From CAYTGR01 sp964437445 (GTDB lineage Bacteria > Chloroflexota > Anaerolineae > B4-G1 > SLSP01): a stretch of 49,287 bases of DNA. This document shows positions 33,773-40,192 of the stretch, one piece after another. Made by a program: the position numbers and the translations under genes. Where the stretch lies: NCBI GenBank assembly GCA_964437445.1, contig CAYTGR010000037.1, positions 1-49,287 of the forward strand, read 5' to 3'. The stretch's first letter is position 1. Each line of letters starts with the position of its first letter. The notes under the pieces were generated by a model. That model was given only the letters and a program-made list of their open reading frames with translations, made no database searches and had not been told where the DNA came from.

Positions 33773-35335
33773 ATGGCGGAAAATCCTCCCTCCGCACCGG
33801 ATTCGGAAAGCGATCTGCTCTCGCTCCAAAATATCTTGCTGGCGCACGAGCGTGAACGGTTGCAGCGCCTGGAGTGGGACCTGGAGGCGCTGCGTGGCCA
33901 GCTCCAGTCCCGCGATGAGGCGCAGCAGGAACGGGCCCGCGACCTGCTGCGCGAAATCCAGGCGTTGCAAGAAAGGATCCGCACTGACGAAGAACAAGCT
34001 CGCAACTTGCAACTGGAAATAGAGCTATTGCGCCGCAAGGCCCAGGCCGATTCCGAAGGGCTGATAGCACGGCTCACCCCGGTTTTCAGCGACCTGGTCG
34101 GCCGTCAGATCCGTGACAGCCGCGACGAAATGGCCGAAGCGCTTGGGCCGGTGATGGGTGAGGCCATTCGGGTTCAGATCCGCAACAGCCGCAAGGATAT
34201 GGTGGAGGCGCTCTATCCCATCATTGGCGAGACGGTGCAAAAAGCCGTGAGCGAATTTGCGCACGAATTCCAGCGCAACATTGACGCGCGCATTCGGGCC
34301 ACGTTTGGCCCGGCCGGCTTTCTCCGCACCACGCAGGCCCGCTTGCGTGGTGTATCCCCCTCGGAACTGGTACTGCGCGATTCGTTGCCCTTCAGCATCC
34401 GCGAGATCTTTTTGATCCAGCACGGCTCGGGCCTGCTGCTGGCGCACAGCCATCCGGGCAGCGCCGAGGTGACCGATTCCGACCTGATCAGCGGCATGTT
34501 GACTGCCATCCGTGACTTTGTGCGCGATTCGTTCGGGCAGGGGGAGAAGGAGGAGGAACTGGATGAGGTGCAGTACGGCGACCACCGCATCATCATCCAG
34601 AGCGGGCGGACGGTCTATCTGGCCGTCGTCATCACGGGTGTGGAACCGGAAGGCTTTCGCGCCAAACTGCGCGAGTTCGTCTCCGAACTGCACGTCCGGT
34701 ATGAAACTGCGTTCCGCAACTATGATGGTGATCCCACCACGTTGCCGAATTTGCAGCCCCGGCTGGGACGGTTGGTGGCCGAGACGGTGGGCGCCCACGA
34801 AACGGGCCACCAACCGCTGGGACGCACCACCCGCGTGTTGATCGGAGTGGGTAGTGTGCTGGGAGTGGTTCTGGTGGCGCTGGCCTGCTTTTACTTCCGG
34901 TTTACCGTGGCGCTGCTGCCGCTGGCCTTCCCCAGCCCCACCCCCACGCCAACGCTCACCTCCACGCCGACGGCGACGGTCACCCCCACGCCAACCGCGA
35001 CCCCGAAGCCGACCAGTACGCCCACATTGACGCCCACGCCTACCCTGACCCCCACCCCCACGCGGACGCCCACGCCTACCCCCACGCCAACGGCCACCTG
35101 CACGCCTTCCCCTACACCCACGCCGGTGACGGCCTGGGCCGCCGGGCACGTCTGGGTCCACCGCGAGCCGGATTTTGCTGCGCCGGGCTTTGCCATTTTG
35201 CGGCGCGGTACGCCCGTAACCGTGCTGGCAACGGTGGAGGGGTGGATGCAAGTGGAATGGTTTGAGCCCCTGCCCTGGCTATACGGCTGGCAGCGCGGCT
35301 GGGTCTGGGGGCAGTGGATTACCACCCGCCCGTAG
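33773..35335 (+). CDS. Coiled-coil / longin-like / TM / Thr-Pro linker / SH3-like envelope protein
   Basis: This is a 520-residue, four-part protein. Residues 1-110 are coiled coil beginning with SLQNILLAHERERLQRLE. Residues about 110-205 contain paired repeats GPVMGEAIRVQIRNSRKDM and YPIIGETVQKAVSEF, known from proteins annotated as OmpA-family in cyanobacteria and proteobacteria. Residues about 207-320 (SIREIFLIQHGSGLLLAHSH, DSDLISGMLTAIRDFVRDSF) resemble a longin/roadblock-type fold, typical of partners of small GTPases. One membrane helix lies at about 352-380, a Thr-Pro repeat linker at about 387-451, and an SH3-like domain at 453-520 (GHVWVHREPDFAAPGFAILR). Relatives end in an OmpA peptidoglycan-binding domain; here SH3-like replaces it. 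It precedes the GTPase gene by 30 bases. Confidence 0.82.
   Translation: MAENPPSAPDSESDLLSLQNILLAHERERLQRLEWDLEALRGQLQSRDEAQQERARDLLREIQALQERIRTDEEQARNLQLEIELLRRKAQADSEGLIARLTPVFSDLVGRQIRDSRDEMAEALGPVMGEAIRVQIRNSRKDMVEALYPIIGETVQKAVSEFAHEFQRNIDARIRATFGPAGFLRTTQARLRGVSPSELVLRDSLPFSIREIFLIQHGSGLLLAHSHPGSAEVTDSDLISGMLTAIRDFVRDSFGQGEKEEELDEVQYGDHRIIIQSGRTVYLAVVITGVEPEGFRAKLREFVSELHVRYETAFRNYDGDPTTLPNLQPRLGRLVAETVGAHETGHQPLGRTTRVLIGVGSVLGVVLVALACFYFRFTVALLPLAFPSPTPTPTLTSTPTATVTPTPTATPKPTSTPTLTPTPTLTPTPTRTPTPTPTPTATCTPSPTPTPVTAWAAGHVWVHREPDFAAPGFAILRRGTPVTVLATVEGWMQVEWFEPLPWLYGWQRGWVWGQWITTRP
34931..35127 (+). repeat. Thr-Pro codon repeat in the envelope protein
   Basis: About 65 codons, mostly alternating Pro with Thr (CCC/ACG/ACC/CCG variants). 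They encode an extended linker between membrane helix and SH3-like domain, expected to span the cell wall. Such DNA is prone to length variation. Confidence 0.8.
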
Positions 35336-35365
35336 GGATACCGAGTCCTATTTTTAGGAGTGCCT

Positions 35366-35890
35366 ATGTCTGAATCCTCCATCATCCAAAAGAAAATCTG
35401 CATGTTGGGCGCGTTCGCTGTCGGCAAAACCAGTCTGGTGCGCCGCTTCGTGGAGGGACGCTTTGACGACAAATACCTCAGCACCATCGGCGTCAAAATC
35501 AGCCGCAAGCCGGTCGTGGTGGCCGGCCACGCCATTCATTTCATCCTGTGGGATCTGGCCGGCAGCGAGGAATACAACGGCGTGCAGGCCAGCTACCTGC
35601 AAGGGGCCGCCGGTGGGATCATCGTGTGTGACCTCACGCGACCGGAAACGTTAGCCAGCTGGGCGCGTTATACCCAACGCTTGCGCCAGGCTAATCCGGC
35701 GGTGCGAGTGGTGCTGGTGGCTAACAAGGTGGACCTGACTGATAGCCGCACCATTTCCGATGAGGAACTGCGTCACGCAGCCGCTTCCTGTGCTGATGGC
35801 AGGGGAATTCCCCCTTATTTGCTGAGCAGCGCCAAAACCGGCGAAAATGTAGAGGAACTTTTTGGCCGGCTGGCGGAACAGTTCATTTAG
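35366..35890 (+). CDS. Ras/Rab-like small GTPase
   Basis: The 174-residue single-domain GTPase of the Ras superfamily has all five G motifs: G1 GAFAVGKT (15-22), G2 Thr40 in YLSTIGVKI, G3 WDLAGSEEY (62-70), G4 NKVD (120-123) and G5 SSAKTG (154-159). In G3 the position of the catalytic Gln of Ras/Rab (Gln61) is Ser67, so intrinsic hydrolysis should be slow and partner-dependent. There is no C-terminal Cys for lipidation. The ATG at 35366 is five bases after AGGAG; a GTG at 35360 overlaps that site and is rejected. The neighbours (longin-like protein before, kinase 11 bases after) suggest the GTPase switches or reads an envelope signal. Confidence 0.93.
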   Translation: MSESSIIQKKICMLGAFAVGKTSLVRRFVEGRFDDKYLSTIGVKISRKPVVVAGHAIHFILWDLAGSEEYNGVQASYLQGAAGGIIVCDLTRPETLASWARYTQRLRQANPAVRVVLVANKVDLTDSRTISDEELRHAAASCADGRGIPPYLLSSAKTGENVEELFGRLAEQFI

Positions 35891-35901
35891 GGGATTGACA
35901 A

Positions 35902-37050
35902 ATGGTTTCAATTCCTGAATTGATTTTAGCCCGGCATGGTATCGCCTTCGCTCGCCTGGACCACGAGCTGCGGGTGCGGGAGGCAAGTTCAAATCTGGCG
36001 GCGTTTTTGGAAGGCGAGCCGCGTTCGCTGATCGGCGTCTCCCTACCTAATCTGTGGGCGGAGTTTTTTGGTATGGAGGACCTGCTCAAGGCCATTTTGC
36101 AAGGGGAAGCTCAGGAGTTGCATTTAGCGCCTATTGCACGCGAGCTGCCAACGGGCACCACCCGTTACCTCTCTTTTGAAGTTTCTCGCCTGGAGGATGA
36201 CGCGGCGCTGCCTGGTCTGTTGCTGGTTGAAGACATCACGCCCTATGGCGAACTGGAGCAACATTTGATCCAGGATCGTAACGAGATGCGCCTGCTGCGC
36301 GCCGAACTCGAGCGCACCAACGCCGAGTTACAGCGCCTCAATCAGTTCAAATCTACTATCCTGGCGATGACCGCGCACGATCTACGTTCGCCTCTCTCTG
36401 CCCTCCTGCTTCAATTAAGCGTTTTGTTGAGAAACGTCCAGGCCGGGCAGCCCCCGGCGGCCTGGCTGGAAAGGATCCGCTGGATGCAATACACCGCCGG
36501 CAAGATGAAAAACTTGATTGCCGACTTGCTGGACCTGGAACAGGCCGAACGTGGGCGGCTGGTCTTGCATCCTGGCCGATGCGACCTGGTCGCGTTGATC
36601 CAGCACCTCGCCTCTACAGTACCGCCGGACGCGGTTCACCGGATAGAGCTGGAGGTGCCGGCGGAAGGGCTGGTAATCGTAGCCGATAGTGAACGATTGC
36701 AGCAGGTGTTTTACAACCTGGTGGAAAACGCCCTCAAATACACTCCTTCCCACCAACGTGTCACCGTGGCGATTCGGCATCAGGAGGAATGGGCGTTGGT
36801 GGAGGTGCACGACCGTGGGAATGGCATAGCCAGCGAGGATCTTCCCCAACTGTTCCAGATGTACTACCGCACCCGCGAGGCCCAGCAAGGTGCAGTCGCC
36901 GGCAAGGGCCTGGGCCTGTTCATCGTCCGGACTCTGGTGGAAGCGCACGGGGGGCGGGTAGAAGTGCGGTGCGAGTTGGACCAGGGCACGACTTTTAGTG
37001 TCTACCTGCCCGTGAATGGCCCAGCGCCGGCTGAGTGGTCAGACAATTGA
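35902..37050 (+). CDS. PAS-type sensor histidine kinase (soluble), GTPase operon
   Basis: The 382-residue protein has no membrane segment. An N-terminal PAS-like domain (about 8-115) begins ILARHGIAFARLDHELRVREAS. A linker QHLIQDRNEMRLLRAELERT is followed by the H-box LAMTAHDLRSPLSALL with His159. The HATPase has the N-box FYNLVENALKYTP, G1 VHDRGNGIASED, F-box LFQMYYRT and G2 GKGLGLFIVRTLVE. No receiver domain or response regulator is encoded nearby, so it is an orphan kinase. Its PAS and linker match the following cyclase in order and wording. It starts 11 bases after the GTPase stop. Confidence 0.92.
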   Translation: MVSIPELILARHGIAFARLDHELRVREASSNLAAFLEGEPRSLIGVSLPNLWAEFFGMEDLLKAILQGEAQELHLAPIARELPTGTTRYLSFEVSRLEDDAALPGLLLVEDITPYGELEQHLIQDRNEMRLLRAELERTNAELQRLNQFKSTILAMTAHDLRSPLSALLLQLSVLLRNVQAGQPPAAWLERIRWMQYTAGKMKNLIADLLDLEQAERGRLVLHPGRCDLVALIQHLASTVPPDAVHRIELEVPAEGLVIVADSERLQQVFYNLVENALKYTPSHQRVTVAIRHQEEWALVEVHDRGNGIASEDLPQLFQMYYRTREAQQGAVAGKGLGLFIVRTLVEAHGGRVEVRCELDQGTTFSVYLPVNGPAPAEWSDN

Positions 37051-37077
37051 GCCCTTGATGGAACGGATCATTGCAAA

Positions 37078-38139
37078 ATGACCTCCGACCCGGCACTTTT
37101 ACGTACCATCATTTCCCATGAGGGGATTGAATATGCGGTGTGCGACGCTGAGCGGCGGATTGTAGAATCCAGCCCTGGCTTGCCGGCGCTGTTAGGGGGC
37201 GAGTCTCTGCCGGCGACCCTGGCGGGCCAGCGACTGGAAGAGTGCTGCGACGAATTCAAGGACATAGAAGATGATCTGGCCCGTGTGGCGCGCGGCGAGA
37301 CCCCTTACTTTCAAGTCGCGCACACGTACCGGGAGCGCTATGGCGAGCCCTGCTACGTGACGTTGACCGTTCTGGCCCACCCGCCGGGGCTGTTGTTGGT
37401 GGTGACCGACACGACTCAGGAAGCGCAACTGGCCCAGCGCCTGACGCAGGAACGTAACGAGGTGCTGCTGCTACAAGGGCGCCTCAAGGAAGCCAACGCG
37501 CAGCTGGAATATTTGCTGCGCCATTTTGTCCCGACCAATGTCACCCAACAATTGTTAGCCCAGCGCGAGCTCCCCCACCCGGGCGGCAAACGGCGCACGG
37601 TCAGCGTCCTGTTTGCCGATATGCGCAACTTCACGGCGCTGGCCGAGACCCTGGAGCCAGAGGCCGTGATGGAGCAGCTGAACCAGAATTTTTCCATTAT
37701 CAGCCGCCTGGTGATCCAATATGGGGGCACGCTCAACCAGTATATCGGCGATGGGATTATGGCGATCTTTAACGCGCCGCAAGACCAACCCGATCACGCC
37801 CTGTGTGCCGTGCGCGTCGGGTTGGAGATTATTCAGGCCGCGACCCTGTACCCGCAGTACCAGCTCGCCCGATTCGGCTTTAGCATCAACACCGGGCCGG
37901 CCGTGGTGGGCTATCTGGGCTTTGAGGAGCGCTTTGATTACACGGCGATTGGCGATACCGTCAACGTGGCGGCGCGTCTGTCAGCGTTAGCCCGGGAGGG
38001 ACAGATCCTGGTCGGCCCGCAGACCTATGAGGCGGTGTGCCAGCGTGTGCGCACGCGCCCGGTTGACCTTTTAAAGTTGAAGGGCAAGGCCAATCCGCTC
38101 ATGGTGTACGAGGTGCTGCCGGATGAACGGCTTGCCTGA
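37078..38139 (+). CDS. Class III adenylate/guanylate cyclase with PAS-like sensor
   Basis: The 353-residue soluble protein has an N-terminal PAS-like domain (about 5-110, starting LLRTIISHEGIEYAVCDAERR), a linker QRLTQERNEVLLLQGRLKEA and a cyclase homology domain at about 172-345. Metal ligands are Asp181 (FADMRNFT) and Asp225 (YIGDG). Transition-state residues are Asn296 and Arg300 (GDTVNVAARL). At the usual purine-selecting Lys there is Gln (LNQYIGD), and Thr occupies the second selector (DYTAIG), so cAMP versus cGMP cannot be assigned safely. It is last in the operon, 27 bases after the kinase. The cNMP-binding protein at 21906 is a possible receiver. Confidence 0.92.
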   Translation: MTSDPALLRTIISHEGIEYAVCDAERRIVESSPGLPALLGGESLPATLAGQRLEECCDEFKDIEDDLARVARGETPYFQVAHTYRERYGEPCYVTLTVLAHPPGLLLVVTDTTQEAQLAQRLTQERNEVLLLQGRLKEANAQLEYLLRHFVPTNVTQQLLAQRELPHPGGKRRTVSVLFADMRNFTALAETLEPEAVMEQLNQNFSIISRLVIQYGGTLNQYIGDGIMAIFNAPQDQPDHALCAVRVGLEIIQAATLYPQYQLARFGFSINTGPAVVGYLGFEERFDYTAIGDTVNVAARLSALAREGQILVGPQTYEAVCQRVRTRPVDLLKLKGKANPLMVYEVLPDERLA

Positions 38140-38451
38140 AAGAATTTGCCGGCTTGAACTCTGAAGTTGACCGGCGCTGTCTTGTTCACTGATAGCCGCG
38201 CTTGTAACGCAGTCTTCGGTTTGCCTCTCTGGCCGTGGTTAGGGTGAATTTTCGCATTTTGGATAACCCTTGCCGGCCGGCTCGACATAGCAGCGCACTG
38301 GTTGGTTTGCCGCATTGGCCGGGAGTGTAACCATCCATCTGCGGCCAGTCCCATGTCGCCACGATTCTTCACTCAGTCTTCACACAAATCGCTTAAAAAA
38401 TATACAAACCGAAATTATACTTATAGAGAGATTTTTAATGGAGGCTCCATA
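38140..38451. other. Intergenic region before the NapH-like gene, with promoter
   Basis: No gene is supported. The first 230 bases are unremarkable and show no intrinsic terminator for the cyclase gene. The end becomes AT-rich. TTAAAA (38393-38398), a 17-base spacer and TATACT (38416-38421) form a plausible promoter. TGGAGG (38439-38444) is the ribosome site for the ATG at 38452. Confidence 0.5.
38393..38421 (+). promoter_or_regulatory. Promoter of the NapH-like operon
   Basis: TTAAAA -17- TATACT, with an imperfect -35 and a good -10, 31 bases before the start codon, in a local AT-rich island. Confidence 0.5.
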
Positions 38452-39303
38452 ATGACTGTGTTGGGAAAACGAATTCATCTCTTTCGCCGCCGGAGTATCT
38501 GGATTCGCAAAGTCGTGCAGGGTTTCTTTTTTGTGCTAATCGCGCTCATTGCGATCAATCACACGCTGGCCGAGAGTGGTAAAGGTCTCCCCATTCTCTC
38601 CAGCGCCTCGCTCCATGCCTTGTGTCCTTTTGGCGGCATAGAGACGCTGTACACTTTCGTTACCGGCGGCATCTTGATCAAGAAGATTCACACTTCCTCG
38701 CTGGTGTTGATGGGAATCGGCGTCCTGTCAGCGCTCCTGTTTGGCCCGGTCTTTTGTGGTTGGATCTGTCCGCTGGGCACGGTGCAGGAATGGATCTCGG
38801 CGCTGGGCCGCCAATGGTTCCGCCGGCGCTTCAACCATTTCGTCCCGCCCCGGCTGGACCGTGTGCTGCGCTATGCCCGCTATGGCGTGCTGGCCTGGGT
38901 CGTTTATGTTACGGCGACCAGCGGCACGTTGCTCTTTGAAGCTTACGACCCTTACTTCGCGCTGTTCAATTTCTGGAGTGGGGAGGTAGCGTCGACGGCT
39001 CTGATCCTTCTCGGTCTGACGTTGCTGCTTGCTCTGTTTGTGGAACGCCCCTGGTGTAAATACGCCTGTCCCTATGGCGCGTTTCAGGGTCTTTTCAACC
39101 TGTTTCGCATTTTCAGTATCAAGCGCTCGGCCTCTACCTGCCGTGCCTGTGCCGTTTGCTCTACTAACTGTCCGATGAATATCCCGGTGGATCGCTTGAC
39201 GGTAGTGCGCGACCATCAGTGCATTACCTGCCTGGAATGTACTTCTGAGGCCATCTGCCCGGTGGCGAAAACCGTGATCTTCACCAGTGGAGGTGTGAAA
39301 TGA
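38452..39303 (+). CDS. NapH/NosR/CcoG-like polyferredoxin membrane protein
   Basis: The 283-residue protein has about five helices. It carries the two CxxxCP motifs typical of the NapH/NosR family (CGWICPLGTVQEW and CKYACPYGAFQG), which end helices at the cytoplasmic side. Two 4Fe-4S clusters of ferredoxin type follow near the C-terminus (CRACAVCSTNCP and CITCLECTSEAICP). Members pass electrons from quinol or cytosol to periplasmic reductases or act in metal and thiol redox chemistry. No reductase or flavoprotein is adjacent, so the acceptor is unknown. The start at 38452 follows TGGAGG. It overlaps the next gene as ATGA. Confidence 0.9.
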   Translation: MTVLGKRIHLFRRRSIWIRKVVQGFFFVLIALIAINHTLAESGKGLPILSSASLHALCPFGGIETLYTFVTGGILIKKIHTSSLVLMGIGVLSALLFGPVFCGWICPLGTVQEWISALGRQWFRRRFNHFVPPRLDRVLRYARYGVLAWVVYVTATSGTLLFEAYDPYFALFNFWSGEVASTALILLGLTLLLALFVERPWCKYACPYGAFQGLFNLFRIFSIKRSASTCRACAVCSTNCPMNIPVDRLTVVRDHQCITCLECTSEAICPVAKTVIFTSGGVK

Positions 39304-40040
39304 CCCTCAATTCCAAAGCCCTCGCGGTGATCATCATTGTGCTCCTTTTCGGCGGGATTGTGCTCTCTTCGGTGCTGGGCTGGTGGCAAACGGAATCCAC
39401 TAAACAGCCGGTTACCTATACCGAAGGCGAATTTGCCGGCCAGGCCAACCCGGTTGACATTCGCGGTTCCTATACGTTTGGCGATATCGCTCAAGCTTTT
39501 GCGATATCCCCTGAAATCCTGGCGCAGGCCTTTGGCGTTACCACCGACGACCCTGCCGCCTTTCAGGTCAAAAACCTGGAGGAGCTCTACGCCGATAGCC
39601 CGGTGGAGATCGGCACCGCCTCGGTGCGCCTTTTTGTGGCCTGCTACCTCGGCCTGCCCTACGACCTGACAACCGCCGAAGCGACTTATCTCCCGGCCAG
39701 CGCCGTGGAAATTTTGAACACCCAGGGCCGGCCGACTCCTGAACAGCAGGCGTGGCTGGCGACGCACGGCGCGCCCGCCGCGCCGCCGACCGCGGCGCCG
39801 GAGCAGGCTACCCCGACCCCCCATGCCACCGCTGAAGCCAGCGCTTACACGATCAAGGGCAAGACCACGTTCGGCGAGCTGCTCCAATGGGGGGTGCCGC
39901 CAGCCGTCATTGAACAGCACCTTGGCGGCCCGCTCCCGGATCCGGCCGTGACCCTCAAAGATTATGCTTCGGCCCAGGGATTAGATTTTGAGTCGCTCAA
40001 GACAGCCCTGCAGGCTGAGGTGGATAAGGTCAAGCCGTAA
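39300..40040 (+). CDS. Membrane-anchored companion of the polyferredoxin with two repeated domains
   Basis: The 246-residue protein has one N-terminal anchor (about 8-27). Two copies of a small helical domain follow. The first is at about 54-80 and onward (IRGSYTFGDIAQAFAISPEI), the second at about 184-245 (IKGKTTFGELLQWGVPPAVI and a helical tail). They share the pattern I-[RK]-G-x-x-T-F-G-[DE], then a helix with a Pro. A Pro/Ala/Thr-rich linker separates them. Related domains occur beside or within 4Fe-4S membrane proteins in Firmicutes and Chloroflexi, with unknown function. The gene is coupled to the polyferredoxin by a 4-base ATGA overlap. Confidence 0.8.
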   Translation: MTLNSKALAVIIIVLLFGGIVLSSVLGWWQTESTKQPVTYTEGEFAGQANPVDIRGSYTFGDIAQAFAISPEILAQAFGVTTDDPAAFQVKNLEELYADSPVEIGTASVRLFVACYLGLPYDLTTAEATYLPASAVEILNTQGRPTPEQQAWLATHGAPAAPPTAAPEQATPTPHATAEASAYTIKGKTTFGELLQWGVPPAVIEQHLGGPLPDPAVTLKDYASAQGLDFESLKTALQAEVDKVKP

Positions 40041-40055
40041 ACTGCCATGATCGCT

Positions 40056-40095
40056 CAGAGGGCGGCACTTAGAAGTGCCGCCCTCTGGTTTTTTA
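40056..40095 (+). terminator. Intrinsic terminator of the polyferredoxin operon
   Basis: CAGAGGGCGGCACTT (40056-40070) pairs with AAGTGCCGCCCTCTG (40073-40087) and is followed by GTTTTTTATT. It is the clearest intrinsic terminator in the window. Confidence 0.92.
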
Positions 40096-40120
40096 TTCTT
40101 CCTCATGAAGATAGCGCTTT

Positions 40121-40178
40121 GCTTGTAGTCAGGCGCTTCAGTGCCGTCTCAGACGCGCTGAAGCGCGTCACTACAAGC
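40121..40178. repeat. Dispersed palindromic repeat, best-preserved copy
   Basis: Arms 40121-40144 and 40155-40178 are 24-base inverted repeats matching at 21 positions, around the loop CGTCTCAGAC. Core of the arm: GTAGT-nAn-GCGCTTCAG. It lies between the terminator of one operon and the end of the convergent alpha-2-macroglobulin gene. Confidence 0.8.
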
Positions 40179-40192
40179 AACCGGCTATTTTC

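Noticed and set aside
34931..35127. CRISPR-like or minisatellite array
   Set aside because: The repetition is codon-level Thr-Pro coding sequence in frame with the envelope protein, without spacers.
35360..35365. GTG start for the GTPase two codons upstream
   Set aside because: It overlaps the AGGAG ribosome site, which is correctly spaced for the ATG at 35366.
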